Source: Anaerolinea thermophila UNI-1 (GTDB lineage Bacteria; Chloroflexota; Anaerolineae; Anaerolineales; Anaerolineaceae). From it: DNA of 64,000 nucleotides. Numbering within the stretch: the stretch's first letter is position 1; each line of letters starts with the position of its first letter. Below, piece by piece: positions 33,432 to 42,326 of this stretch. The stretch is from assembly GCF_000199675.1 (NCBI RefSeq), contig NC_014960.1:124001-188000 (forward strand), read 5' to 3'. The translations under genes and the position numbers were made by a program. Below the pieces are notes generated by a model, which was not told the DNA's origin, did not search any database, and saw only the letters and a program-made list of their open reading frames with translations.

Positions 33432-34631
33432 ATGACCTCATACCTGATCCGCCGGCTGTTCCAGATGATCATCGTGATTCTGGTTTCGGCGGCAGCCTCC
33501 TACGCACTGCTCAACCTTGCTCCAGGCGGGCCGCTTACCGGTTTGCGACAGATGCAGCAAAACAGCCGTTTTCGTATCACTGAGGAAGATTTTGCACGCA
33601 TTCGGGCTTACTTTGAGCTGGATCTTTACCTTCCGGTGCGCTTCAGCCGCTGGTTGATTGGCTTCCCCAGCGGTCCGGTCAAAATCTTCGGACAGGAACT
33701 CTTTGCCAATGTACCTGTGGGGTGTTACAAAGAGATTCAGGCAACCTTCCAGGATGCCAAAGGCAACTTCAGTGTGCGCACGATTGGGTGTAAAGAGTAT
33801 GTGTACCTGAAGGATCTGGAAGGGCGCAGAGTGAGCAAAGGCGTCCTGCGCGGCGATTTTGGCAATTCATGGCGGTTAAACCGCGATCGTCCCGTGGTGG
33901 ATTTGCTGGTGAGCCGCATTCCCAACACGGTGAAGTTGATGGGCATTTCCACTCTGCTGGCGCTGGTACTGGGCCTGCCGCTGGGCGTGTACTCGGCGAT
34001 TAAGCAGTATAGCCGCTTCGATTATATCTTCACCTCGCTGGCGTTCATGGGCTCCGCCATGCCGACGTTCTTCTTCGGCATCCTTTCCATCATGATCTTC
34101 TCCATCCTGCCCAACCGATTGGGATGGTTCTACCTCCCAGCAGGGAGCGCGACCGCTGTGCGCGATTACACAATTCCTTTATTGGGTACGGTGAAAGCCG
34201 GTTCCGGTCTGGATCAGGGCTTGCACCTGGTGTTACCTGTGTTTGTGCTGACCATCGTCAGCATTGCCGGGTGGAGCCGCTTTATCCGCGGGAGCATGCT
34301 GGAAGTGATGCGCCAGGATTACGTGCGCACTGCGCGCGCCAAAGGCTTGACCGAGCGTGTGGTCATCATGAAACACGCTCTGCGCAACGGGCTGATCCCC
34401 TTCGTGACCATCGTGGTCTTCACCCTGCCGGGGTTGATCGGCGGTGCCATCATCACCGAGACGATCTTCTCCTGGCCTGGCATGGGACGTCTATACTTCC
34501 TTGCCCTGGGTGATTCGGACTACCCCACCGCCATGGCAATTCTCTTCCTGACGGCGGTATTGACGGTCATTGCCACCCTGCTGCGCGATATCCTCTATAC
34601 CATCGTTGATCCGCGCATCCGATTCTCGTAG
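33432..34631 (+). CDS. Peptide ABC transporter permease (DppB/OppB type)
   Basis: 399 residues, longer than typical DppB (about 310-340). The N-terminal TM (SYLIRRLFQMIIVILVSAAASYALL) and the APGGP loop are typical. An extra about 60-residue segment (SGPVKIFGQELFANVPVGC through KEYVYLKDLEGRR) lies in the first external loop before RGDFGNSW. The EAA-type cytoplasmic loop (YVRTARAKGLTERVVIMKHALRNGLIPF) contacts the ATPases. GGGGAG upstream. It pairs with the next gene to form the membrane channel. Confidence 0.92.
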   Translation: MTSYLIRRLFQMIIVILVSAAASYALLNLAPGGPLTGLRQMQQNSRFRITEEDFARIRAYFELDLYLPVRFSRWLIGFPSGPVKIFGQELFANVPVGCYKEIQATFQDAKGNFSVRTIGCKEYVYLKDLEGRRVSKGVLRGDFGNSWRLNRDRPVVDLLVSRIPNTVKLMGISTLLALVLGLPLGVYSAIKQYSRFDYIFTSLAFMGSAMPTFFFGILSIMIFSILPNRLGWFYLPAGSATAVRDYTIPLLGTVKAGSGLDQGLHLVLPVFVLTIVSIAGWSRFIRGSMLEVMRQDYVRTARAKGLTERVVIMKHALRNGLIPFVTIVVFTLPGLIGGAIITETIFSWPGMGRLYFLALGDSDYPTAMAILFLTAVLTVIATLLRDILYTIVDPRIRFS

Positions 34632-34644
34632 GAGGAAACAGAAC

Positions 34645-35634
34645 ATGGCTACGAAAGCAGCAACAGTCAGTTCAGAATCGATGCGCACGGTCAAGGAGGA
34701 AACCCCCTTCGCCATTGTCATGCGGCGTTTCCGCAAACACCGCCTGGCGATGATCTCCCTGGGCGTGATGATTTTCATCTTTCTCGTCTCTCTCTTTGCT
34801 CAGCAAATTGCTCCCTTTGAACCGGACGAGGTGGATGTCAATGCCCGCTTTGTGGCTCCGGGTACGACCGTCCAGGGGAAACTGCACCTTTTTGGTACCG
34901 ATAACATTGGGCGTGATTACTTCTCCCGCCTGCTGTATGCCGGACGTATTTCCCTCACGGTAGCAGTGCTCTCGGTGCTGATTTCCGAGTTGATTGGCAT
35001 TGTCATTGGCTCTATCTCCGGCTTTTACGGCGGCTGGATTGATACCATCCTGATGCGCTTTGTGGAGTTCCTGCTCACCATTCCCAGTTTGCCACTTCTG
35101 CTCATCGTTTCCTCGATGCTCATTCGCAACCCTGACTTGATTCCCATCCCGGATGTGGTGCTGAATGTGTTGGGGAAAGTCATGCTTCTGCGTCCCAGCG
35201 ATGCTCGTCAGGCAGTGCTGATCGTTATTGTGCTGGCAGGCTTGGGCTGGCTCACCTCGGCGCAGTTAATGCGCGGCATGATTCTCACCCTGCGCGAGCA
35301 AACCTTTGTGGAAGCGGCGCGCTCGTTGGGCGCTTCCAACACCCGCATCATCTTTGTGCACATGATTCCCAACGCGCTGGCGCCCATCATCGTGGATGCT
35401 TCGCTGGCTCTGGCGGGTTATATCGTCGCGGAGGCTTCGCTGTCCTTCCTGGGCTTTGGCATTCAAGATCCCATCCCCACCTGGGGAAACATGCTCTCCG
35501 CCACGCAAACCTACATGTACGACCGCCCGTGGCTCCCGCTGATTCCCGGCTTGCCCATCTTCCTGTGCTCGCTGGCGTTCAACTACATCGGCGATGGCTT
35601 GCGGGATGCGCTGGATCCGCGCCTGAAACAATAA
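34645..35634 (+). CDS. Peptide ABC transporter permease (DppC/OppC type)
   Basis: 329 residues from ATG 34645; the frame is open upstream, but TAGGAGG (overlapping the dppB stop) marks this start. The N-terminal oppC_N segment (FRKHRLAMISLGVMIFIFLVSLFAQ) is followed by FGTDNIGRDYFSRLLYAGRISL, five more helices, and the EAA loop EQTFVEAARSLGASNTRIIFVHMIPNA. An inserted loop (SMLIRNPDLIPIPDVVLNVLGK) separates two helices in mid-protein. It forms the heterodimeric permease with the preceding gene. Confidence 0.92.
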   Translation: MATKAATVSSESMRTVKEETPFAIVMRRFRKHRLAMISLGVMIFIFLVSLFAQQIAPFEPDEVDVNARFVAPGTTVQGKLHLFGTDNIGRDYFSRLLYAGRISLTVAVLSVLISELIGIVIGSISGFYGGWIDTILMRFVEFLLTIPSLPLLLIVSSMLIRNPDLIPIPDVVLNVLGKVMLLRPSDARQAVLIVIVLAGLGWLTSAQLMRGMILTLREQTFVEAARSLGASNTRIIFVHMIPNALAPIIVDASLALAGYIVAEASLSFLGFGIQDPIPTWGNMLSATQTYMYDRPWLPLIPGLPIFLCSLAFNYIGDGLRDALDPRLKQ

Positions 35635-35659
35635 CACCACCCGTTGGAGGAGCAGTACC

Positions 35660-36688
35660 GTGAACGAATCCACTCAAAATAAACCTTTGCTCGAGGTCAA
35701 AAACCTCAAGACCTACTTCTTCACCGAAGACGGCGTGGTCAAAGCCGTGGATGGCGTGGATTTCCACGTCAATCAGGGTGAGGTGCTGGGTCTGGTTGGC
35801 GAATCGGGCTGTGGCAAAAGTGTGACCTCGCTCTCCATCATGCGCCTGCTGGGTGTGCCTGGCAAGGTGGTGGATGGCGAAATTTACTTCGCCGGTCAGG
35901 ACTTGCTCAAACTGCCCGAGTCCGAAATGGTCAAGATGCGCGGCAACCGCATGTCCATGATCTTCCAGCAGCCGCAGTCCAGTTTGAACCCCGTCTTCAC
36001 CGTGGGCGATCAGGTGGCGGAAGTGCTGATGATTCACCAGAACCTGGGCAAGGAAGCCGCCTGGAATCGCGCGGTGGAATTGCTGGCGATGGTAGGCATT
36101 CCTGATCCGGCGCGCAAAGCCAAAGCCTTCCCGCATGAGATGTCCGGTGGGCAGGCTCAGCGCGTGATGATTGCCATGGCGCTGGCGCTGGCTCCCGAAC
36201 TGCTCATCGCCGATGAGCCCACCACCGCGCTGGACGTGACCATTCAGGCGCAAATTCTTGATCTGATTCAGGAAATGCGCGAGAAACTGGGCACTTCGGT
36301 GATTTTGATTACCCACGACCTGGGTATCATTGCCGAGATGGCGCACCGCGTGGCGGTGATGTACGCCGGGCGCATCGTCGAAGAAGCCAGCGTCAAGGAA
36401 CTCTTCGAAAATCCCATGCACCCCTACACCAAGGGCTTGATTGCCTCCATCCCTATTCTGGGTAAGGTCACCGACCGCCTCGAGGTGATTCCGGGGAGCG
36501 TGCCCAACCTGATCAACCTGCCGCCGGGTTGCCGCTTTGCGCCGCGCTGTCGCCTGCGTGAACAGTATGGGCTGGAAATCTGCACCCGCGACGAACCTGA
36601 ACTGGTGGAAGTCAAACCTGGTCACAAGGTGCGTTGCTGGCTGTATGCAGATAAAGATGACCACCGGGCGCCTTTGTCGGTAGCCTGA
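35660..36688 (+). CDS. Peptide ABC transporter ATP-binding protein (DppD/OppD type)
   Basis: 342 residues with a GTG start at 35660 behind GGAGGAG. Walker A GESGCGKS, Q-loop FQQPQSSLNP, signature MSGGQAQR, Walker B LLIADEPTTALD, switch THD. The C-terminal oligopeptide-transporter domain (VIPGSVPNLINLPPGCRFAPRC) contains the Cys pattern seen in OppD/DppD proteins, some of which carry an iron-sulfur cluster. It forms a heterodimer with the next ATPase. Confidence 0.94.
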   Translation: MNESTQNKPLLEVKNLKTYFFTEDGVVKAVDGVDFHVNQGEVLGLVGESGCGKSVTSLSIMRLLGVPGKVVDGEIYFAGQDLLKLPESEMVKMRGNRMSMIFQQPQSSLNPVFTVGDQVAEVLMIHQNLGKEAAWNRAVELLAMVGIPDPARKAKAFPHEMSGGQAQRVMIAMALALAPELLIADEPTTALDVTIQAQILDLIQEMREKLGTSVILITHDLGIIAEMAHRVAVMYAGRIVEEASVKELFENPMHPYTKGLIASIPILGKVTDRLEVIPGSVPNLINLPPGCRFAPRCRLREQYGLEICTRDEPELVEVKPGHKVRCWLYADKDDHRAPLSVA

Positions 36689-36711
36689 ATCAATAGGGAG
36701 AGAGGTGCCTG

Positions 36712-37698
36712 ATGAGCAATTCAAGTATGAACAGCAAAGATTTGATCATCGTCAAGAACCTGAAGAAATACTTCCCGGTTCGCGCGGGGGTGTTCCAGCG
36801 TGTGGTGGCGCACGTCAAAGCCGTGGATGATGTGTCCTTCACCATCAAAGAGGGCGAATGTCTCGGTCTGGTGGGCGAATCGGGTTGCGGTAAAACCACC
36901 GTGGGGCGCACCATGCTGAGGCTGACTGAACCGACGGCGGGTTCGGTGTTCTACGAAGGGACGGATATCTTCAAACTCAAGGGGCGTGACCTGAAAGCCA
37001 TGCGCCGCAACATTCAGATCATCTTCCAGGATCCGTACGCCTCGCTCGATCCGCGTATGCCCATCGGCGAGTCGGTGATGGAAGGGCTGAAGATTCACAA
37101 CATCGGCAACCCCAAAGAACGCTTCGACATCGCCATTGACACCCTGCGCAAGGTGGGGCTGGAAGATTACCACGCTCGCCGCTACCCGCACGAGTTTTCC
37201 GGCGGTCAGCGTCAGCGCATCGGTATTGCCCGCGCGCTGGCACTGCGTCCCAAGTTCATCGTTTGCGATGAACCCGTCTCGGCGCTGGATGTGTCCATTC
37301 AGTCGCAAGTGCTTAACATTCTCAAAGATTTGCAACAGGAATTTGGCTTGACCTACCTGTTCATCGCTCACAACCTGAGCGTGGTAGAGCATATTTCTCA
37401 GCGCGTGGCGGTGATGTACCTGGGTAAGATGGTGGAACTGGCAGACCGCGATGAACTCTTCCGCAACCCCCTGCACCCTTACACGCAGGCGCTGATGTCC
37501 GCCATTCCTATTCCCGACCCGAACATCAAGCGCGAGCGCATCATCCTCAAGGGCGATGTGCCCAGCCCGCTCAATCCGCCTGCCGGGTGCCGCTTCAACC
37601 CGCGCTGTCCAGTGGCAATGGAGCACTGCAAGGTGGAAGAACCGCCCTTCAAGGAAGTCAGCCCGTCGCACTGGGTGGCTTGCTGGCGGGTGGGGTAA
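36712..37698 (+). CDS. Peptide ABC transporter ATP-binding protein (DppF/OppF type)
   Basis: 328 residues. The N-terminus LIIVKNLKKYFPVRAGVFQRVVAHVKAVDD is typical of OppF, followed by Walker A GESGCGKTT, FQDPYASLDPRM, signature FSGGQRQR, Walker B FIVCDEPVSALD, and a C-terminal OppF domain with the same PAGCRFNPRCP Cys motif. It is the last gene of the five-gene transporter operon, ended by the strong terminator at 37741-37776. Confidence 0.95.
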   Translation: MSNSSMNSKDLIIVKNLKKYFPVRAGVFQRVVAHVKAVDDVSFTIKEGECLGLVGESGCGKTTVGRTMLRLTEPTAGSVFYEGTDIFKLKGRDLKAMRRNIQIIFQDPYASLDPRMPIGESVMEGLKIHNIGNPKERFDIAIDTLRKVGLEDYHARRYPHEFSGGQRQRIGIARALALRPKFIVCDEPVSALDVSIQSQVLNILKDLQQEFGLTYLFIAHNLSVVEHISQRVAVMYLGKMVELADRDELFRNPLHPYTQALMSAIPIPDPNIKRERIILKGDVPSPLNPPAGCRFNPRCPVAMEHCKVEEPPFKEVSPSHWVACWRVG

Positions 37699-37740
37699 AT
37701 CCGCCAGAATAGAAAGGGCAGGCAAAACTCCCTGCTCCGG

Positions 37741-37776
37741 CACAGAGAGCGCCAACCAAGGCGCTCTCTGTGTTTA
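37741..37776 (+). terminator. Intrinsic terminator of the peptide-transporter operon
   Basis: 13-bp perfect stem CACAGAGAGCGCC / GGCGCTCTCTGTG (37741-37753 and 37760-37772), loop AACCAA, then TTTAT. Confidence 0.88.
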
Positions 37777-37855
37777 TGCGATTCCCTCACACTTTTGCAA
37801 AGTGGTTTGCAACGAAATTGATATACAATAAAGAAGACTTTTGGAGGGATTGGGA

Positions 37856-39040
37856 ATGGCATTAAGACGCATCCTTGTGGTGGATGACGCCCGCGATGTG
37901 GGCAGAATGGTGCAGGAAGCCTTGCGTTCGGCGTACAAGGGGGTTCCGGTGGTGTATGCGCCATCCGCCGAGGAAGCCATGCTGGAAACGTCCACCATGG
38001 CTGTAGATTTAATGATTGTGGATATTCGTCTGCCGGGCATGTCGGGCTTTGACCTGGTGCGGCGGGTGCGTGCCCGTCAGCCGGAGATGCAGGTCATCAT
38101 GATTACCGGCTTGAGTCCGGATGAAAACCTCAAGCAGATGAGCGCCGAGGTGGGCGCGGCGCGTTTGCTGAGCAAGCCCATCAGCATTGCCGATTTACTC
38201 AGCGCGGTGGAAGAGGTGGTAGGGGTGAAAGGCGCAGATTTGTCTTTACCGGCGGCTAAAGAGCGCAAAACCACCCCGCGCAAGAGCAAAACCAGCGAAC
38301 TGCCGCCCGCCGTGGAAATCCCCGCGCCGCCGGTGGAAGTGCCTGAAGCGCCACTGCCCTCTCTTTCGGAGGTGCTGGCGAACCTGCGCGGCTCGCTGGG
38401 GGCTTACTCGGTAGTGTTGCTGGATGATGCCGGACACATCACTGCCCGCGCGGGCGAGTGGATGCCGGATCAGCCTGAGGAACACATTGTCCCGGCGGTG
38501 CTGGCGGCGGTGAGCGCGGTGGAGAAACTGGGCAGGCAGGTACTGGATGGTCATGCTTCCAATGCCCTTTTTGTGCAGGGGGCGCAGGTGCAGGTGGTGG
38601 CGGCGCCGGTCGGGCGCTTTACCCTGGTGGTGTACCTGCGCAACGGCGCGGGAACCCTGCGCCTGGCGCTGGCGGTAGAGGAAATCCTTGCCGCGCAGAC
38701 GCAGATTGCCGAAACGCTGGAGCGCATGGGCATCCTCATCAAGCCGGTGACCAGTACGCTGACTCCGCCGGTGGAGGAGGCGTCTGCGGCAGTGGGCATG
38801 AGCGGGCTGGAGTCACCTATGGAAGAGGTGCTGGCGGAAGAAACTCCGGTGGATCTGAAAGGGCTGGAAGAACTGCTTGCCAAACCCGAAGAGGTGCTCC
38901 CGCCGGTGGATGCCGATTCCTTCTGGGATGCGGTGGTGGAAGAGAAGGGCGAGATCAAGGTCAACCCCGATTCGCTTTCGTTTGAGGAAGCCCGCAAACT
39001 GGGTTTGCTCCCGCCGGAGGACGCCGAGCCGCAGGCGTGA
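37856..39040 (+). CDS. CheY-like receiver fused to a roadblock/LC7-like domain
   Basis: 394 residues from ATG 37856 with TTGGAGGG upstream. The receiver domain (1-125) has DD at the N-terminal pocket (LVVDDARDV), phospho-acceptor Asp in IVDIRLPGMSG, Thr in MITGLS and Lys in LSKPIS, so it is probably phosphorylatable. After a Pro/Lys-rich linker (about 135-170) comes a roadblock/LC7-like domain (about 175-290: LRGSLGAYSVVLLDDAGHITARAG, VQVVAAPVGRFTLVVYL), which in bacteria partners small GTPases (MglA). An acidic tail of about 100 residues follows. No output DNA-binding domain and no adjacent kinase. It perhaps regulates polarity, motility or a GTPase. Confidence 0.78.
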   Translation: MALRRILVVDDARDVGRMVQEALRSAYKGVPVVYAPSAEEAMLETSTMAVDLMIVDIRLPGMSGFDLVRRVRARQPEMQVIMITGLSPDENLKQMSAEVGAARLLSKPISIADLLSAVEEVVGVKGADLSLPAAKERKTTPRKSKTSELPPAVEIPAPPVEVPEAPLPSLSEVLANLRGSLGAYSVVLLDDAGHITARAGEWMPDQPEEHIVPAVLAAVSAVEKLGRQVLDGHASNALFVQGAQVQVVAAPVGRFTLVVYLRNGAGTLRLALAVEEILAAQTQIAETLERMGILIKPVTSTLTPPVEEASAAVGMSGLESPMEEVLAEETPVDLKGLEELLAKPEEVLPPVDADSFWDAVVEEKGEIKVNPDSLSFEEARKLGLLPPEDAEPQA

Positions 39041-39120
39041 GGGCAGGTGCTTCCCTTTAGTTAGTATGTTTTTCGGTGATATACAAAGTGCACACTGACC
39101 CAAGCCGAAACAGATGTACT

Positions 39121-39176
39121 CCTCGACAGGCTCGGGGTACGCCCGCCGCGCGCTGAGCCTGCCGAAGCGCGCATTA
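39121..39176. repeat. Dispersed palindromic intergenic repeat, best copy
   Basis: CCTCGACAGGCTCGGGG is followed by a near-palindrome at 39148-39172 made of GCGCGC arms around TGAGCCTGCCGAA. Related fragments lie at 14524, 22077, 59308 and 61381. Confidence 0.65.
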
Positions 39177-39194
39177 TCCCAAGCCGAAGCACAC

Positions 39195-39226
39195 AAAAAA
39201 GCGCATGGTGAGCCATGCGCTTTTTT
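39195..39226. terminator. Bidirectional intrinsic terminator
   Basis: 14-bp perfect stem AAAAAAGCGCATGG / CCATGCGCTTTTTT (39195-39208 and 39213-39226), loop TGAG. It lies between the convergent receiver-roadblock gene and gnd and would work in both directions. Confidence 0.9.
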
Positions 39227-39252
39227 CATTGCTGAGAGTTCTTTTGTGCCTC

Positions 39253-40665
39253 TTACTCGTTCCAGCGGGTATGGAAGACGCCCTCGCGGTCGAGACGCCG
39301 GTAGGTGTGTGCGCCAAAGTAATCGCGCAGTCCCTGAATCAGATTGGCGGGCAGGCGCTCACTGCGGTAAGCATCGTAGTACGCCAGCGCGCTGGAAAGC
39401 GCCAGGGTAGGGATGCCCATGCCGATGGCGGTCTGCATCAGCCAGCGCCAGTTGGTTTGCCGCTCGGCAACGGCTTGCGCGAAAGCCGGGTCGAGCAGAA
39501 GGTTGGGCAGGGCGGGGTCTCGGCGGTAAGCCGCGGTGATTTCTTCCAGCAGGGCGGCGCGGATGATGCACCCCGCCCGCCAGATGCGCGCCAGTTCCGC
39601 CAGTTGCAGATTGTACTGGTATTCCTGCGATGCCATGCTCATCAGTTCAAAGCCCTGCGCGTAGGCGATAATCTTGGCGGCGTAGAGCGCCTGGCGCGCG
39701 GCTTCCACCAGCGGTTTGACCTCGCCCTGATACATGGGCTTGGGACCGCCCAGCACGCGGCTGGCAAGCACACGGCGTTCCTTCATCGCCGAGAGCGAGC
39801 GGCTCTCCACCGCCGCCTGAATGGTGGGCACCGGCGCGCCCAGGTCCAGCGCGTTCTGCCCCGTCCATTTGCCCGTGCCTTTTTGCTGGGCTTCGTCGAG
39901 GATGACGTCCACCAGCGGCTTGCCGGTCAGGTCGTCCTTGCGGCGCAGGACGTGAGAGGTAATTTCAATCAGGTAGGACTTGAGTTCACCCTCGTTCCAC
40001 TCGGCAAACACATCTGCCAGTTGGTCGGCGCTCATGCCTGCCCCGCGCGAGAGCAGGTCGTAGATTTCGGCAATCAACTGCATGTCGGCGTATTCGATGC
40101 CGTTATGCACCATCTTGACGTAATGCCCCGCTCCGCCGGGACCGATGTGGGTAACGCAGGGCGCGCCGTCTTCGGCGCGGGCGGCAATGGCTTGCAGGAT
40201 GGGCGCCAGGGCTTGCCAGGCTTCCGGCGAGCCGCCGGGCATAATCGAGGGTCCCCACAGCGCGCCTTCCTCGCCGCCGGAGACGCCCATGCCCACGAAC
40301 CACAGCCCGCTGGCTTCCAGTTCGCGGCTTCGGCGTTCGGTATCCAGGAAGTAGGAATTGCCGCCGTCAATGAGGATATCGCCGGGTTCGAGCAGGGGTT
40401 TGAGTTCGGCAATCACCGCGTCCACTGCCGCACCTGCGGTGACCATGAGCAAAATGCGCCGCGGGCGCTCCAACCCTTTCACCAGGTCGGCAAGGGTTTC
40501 GTAGCCCACGATGCGCTTGCCGGCGGCATCGCCCTGAATGAACTCGTGCATTTTGGCGGTGGTCTTGTTGAAGACCGCCACCGTGAAGCCGTTGCGCTCC
40601 ATGTTCAGCACGAGGTTGCGTCCCATCACTCCCAAACCAATCACACCAATATTTGCCAGAGTCAT
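39253..40665 (-). CDS. gnd: 6-phosphogluconate dehydrogenase (decarboxylating)
   Basis: 470 residues, the usual length of the long form. Rossmann motif GLGVMGRNLVLNMERNG, substrate-binding GGNSYFLDTERR, catalytic GGEEGALWGPSIMPGG and HYVKMVHNGIEYADMQL, and the C-terminal helical domain with QGFELM. It oxidises 6-phosphogluconate to ribulose-5-phosphate and CO2 in the pentose phosphate pathway. It lies 49 bp downstream of an SDR of the hexuronate type, so the two may be cotranscribed in a sugar-acid pathway. Confidence 0.95.
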   Translation of the reverse strand: MTLANIGVIGLGVMGRNLVLNMERNGFTVAVFNKTTAKMHEFIQGDAAGKRIVGYETLADLVKGLERPRRILLMVTAGAAVDAVIAELKPLLEPGDILIDGGNSYFLDTERRSRELEASGLWFVGMGVSGGEEGALWGPSIMPGGSPEAWQALAPILQAIAARAEDGAPCVTHIGPGGAGHYVKMVHNGIEYADMQLIAEIYDLLSRGAGMSADQLADVFAEWNEGELKSYLIEITSHVLRRKDDLTGKPLVDVILDEAQQKGTGKWTGQNALDLGAPVPTIQAAVESRSLSAMKERRVLASRVLGGPKPMYQGEVKPLVEAARQALYAAKIIAYAQGFELMSMASQEYQYNLQLAELARIWRAGCIIRAALLEEITAAYRRDPALPNLLLDPAFAQAVAERQTNWRWLMQTAIGMGIPTLALSSALAYYDAYRSERLPANLIQGLRDYFGAHTYRRLDREGVFHTRWNE

Positions 40666-40713
40666 ACACAGCCTCCCAAATGGTTGTTTCTTTTCGGGTT
40701 GATTATACCCGTT

Positions 40714-41544
40714 TTACACCCCGGCGAAGGCGCTGAAACCGCCATCGACCGTTACCACCGTGCCGGTGACGAAGCGCGAAGCATCCGAGACGAGGAACAG
40801 CACCGCCCCGGCAAGGTCTTCGGGTTCGCCAAAGCGCCCCATGGGGGTGTGCGCCAGCACGTCCCTGCCGCGCGGAGAGGGCTCGCCGTTGTCTTCCACG
40901 AGCAGGAAGCGATTTTGTTCGGTCACGAAAAATCCCGGCGCCAGCGCATTGACACGGATGGCGGGCGAGTACTCCCGCGCCATGGTCACTGCCAGCCAGG
41001 CGGTGAAGTTGGCAACCGCGGCTTTGGCGGCAGAGTACGCCACCACGCGGGTCAGCGGGCGCAGGGCAGTCATGGATGTAATGTTGAGGATGACGCCGTT
41101 GCCCTGTTCCGCCATGCGCTCGCCGAACACCTGGCAGGGGTAAATGGTGCCGAACAGGTTGAGGTCAAAGACGGCTTTCATTGCCGCCGGAGACAGGCGA
41201 AAAAAGGACTGATCGGGCGCGGTGGTGGCGGCAGGGCGGTTGCCCCCGGCGGCGTTGATGAGGATATCCACCCGCCCAAAGGTCTCCACGATGCGCTGGC
41301 GGGCTGTCCGCAGGACTTCTGGGCGCAGGACGTCACAGCGCATAGCCAGGGCTTTGCCGCCTTCCTGGCGCACGGCTTTGGCAAGGTGTTCGGCTTTTTC
41401 CAGCGTGCGGTTGAGGATGATCACCTGCGCGCCGGCGCGCGCCAGCACCCGTGCCATCACACTTCCCAAGCCGCCCGCTCCGCCGGTAATCACCGCCACG
41501 CGCTCCTGCAGAGAAAACAGGGCATACGGATGCAGTTCGCTCAT
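40714..41544 (-). CDS. SDR-family oxidoreductase, possibly D-mannonate/fructuronate type
   Basis: 276 residues from ATG 41544; the 18 upstream in-frame codons are unlikely to be coding. Cofactor motif TGGAGGLGSVMARVLARAG, NAAGG, catalytic Ser (NITSMTALRPL), YSAAK catalytic Tyr-Lys, and PGFFVTEQN. The segment RVVAYSAAKAAVANFTAWLAVTMAREYSP resembles D-mannonate (fructuronate) reductases of the SDR type in Bacillus. Together with gnd this points to hexuronate or gluconate metabolism, but the substrate is inferred only. Confidence 0.8.
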   Translation of the reverse strand: MSELHPYALFSLQERVAVITGGAGGLGSVMARVLARAGAQVIILNRTLEKAEHLAKAVRQEGGKALAMRCDVLRPEVLRTARQRIVETFGRVDILINAAGGNRPAATTAPDQSFFRLSPAAMKAVFDLNLFGTIYPCQVFGERMAEQGNGVILNITSMTALRPLTRVVAYSAAKAAVANFTAWLAVTMAREYSPAIRVNALAPGFFVTEQNRFLLVEDNGEPSPRGRDVLAHTPMGRFGEPEDLAGAVLFLVSDASRFVTGTVVTVDGGFSAFAGV

Positions 41545-41694
41545 GGTATTTCTCCCAATCTGAGAAAAATTGCCCCCTGAGTCATGGCTCTTTCTCATTA
41601 TACCGATCCTCTGGAAAGATTTTCATTCCAGGTCTTCTTTTATCCACTTTTGCTATATAATTGAAGAACCGAATTTCAACCACAGGCTGGTGGC

Positions 41695-42204
41695 ATGCGC
41701 CGCGAGATTCTTACCTGGAATGATGTCGATCAACTGATTGACCACCTGATCCCGCAATTCGAAGTGGAGTTTGATGCGCTGGTGCTCATCACCCACGGCG
41801 GGTTGATTCCCGGGGGCATGCTGGCGGAAGCTCTGAAGGTCAACGATATCTTCATCGCCGCGGTGGATTTCCCTAACGAACTGGAAGCCGAAAAACAGCG
41901 CGAGCGGGCGCGCCTGCTGGCATGGCCCAAATTCCTGCAATTCCCCGATGAGAGCCTCTTGCGCGGACGGCGCATCCTGGTAGTGGATGATGTGTGGGGC
42001 TCCGGGCGCACCATGACGGCGGTGAAGAACCGTGTCACTGCCAGCGGGGGCATTGCCTACACCTGCGTCCTGCACTTCAACCCCTACCGCAGTCTTTTCG
42101 GCACCCTGCGCCCCGACTACTACGCCGCCATCACCGATGCCTATATCGTCTATCCCTGGGAAATCAAGCGCGGGCCGGAAGCCGTGCTCTTGCGCGATTT
42201 CTGA
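41695..42204 (+). CDS. Purine-type phosphoribosyltransferase
   Basis: 169 residues. The PRPP-binding loop ILVVDDVWGSGRTM (near 98-111) is diagnostic of type I phosphoribosyltransferases. The N-terminal pattern and the short YPWEIKRGPEAV end resemble archaeal/bacterial hypoxanthine-xanthine-guanine PRTases (Gpt-like). It probably salvages a 6-oxopurine, which would fit the purine deaminases of this window. A TGC-TATATAAT promoter (41651-41661) lies about 33 bp upstream, with a weak GGTGG site. Confidence 0.8.
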   Translation: MRREILTWNDVDQLIDHLIPQFEVEFDALVLITHGGLIPGGMLAEALKVNDIFIAAVDFPNELEAEKQRERARLLAWPKFLQFPDESLLRGRRILVVDDVWGSGRTMTAVKNRVTASGGIAYTCVLHFNPYRSLFGTLRPDYYAAITDAYIVYPWEIKRGPEAVLLRDF

Positions 42205-42234
42205 GTTCTCTGTTTTCAAGAAAATATCGGGTGG

Positions 42235-42262
42235 AACCTCTCATGCGGATGAGAGGTTTTTT
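42235..42262 (+). terminator. Intrinsic terminator after the phosphoribosyltransferase
   Basis: 10-bp stem AACCTCTCAT / ATGAGAGGTT (42235-42244 and 42249-42258), loop GCGG, followed by TTTT. Confidence 0.88.
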
Positions 42263-42310
42263 GACGCTCCCGTGCATATCCCACCGGAAAAGCCTGGGCG
42301 CTTAAAGCCG

Positions 42311-42319
42311 TGCTACAAT
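42311..42319 (+). promoter_or_regulatory. Extended -10 (TGC-TACAAT) placing the start point at the era start codon
   Basis: TACAAT ends 7 nt before ATG 42327, with TGC directly upstream. No Shine-Dalgarno is present, so era is probably translated from a leaderless mRNA. Confidence 0.55.
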
Positions 42320-42326
42320 CAAAACT

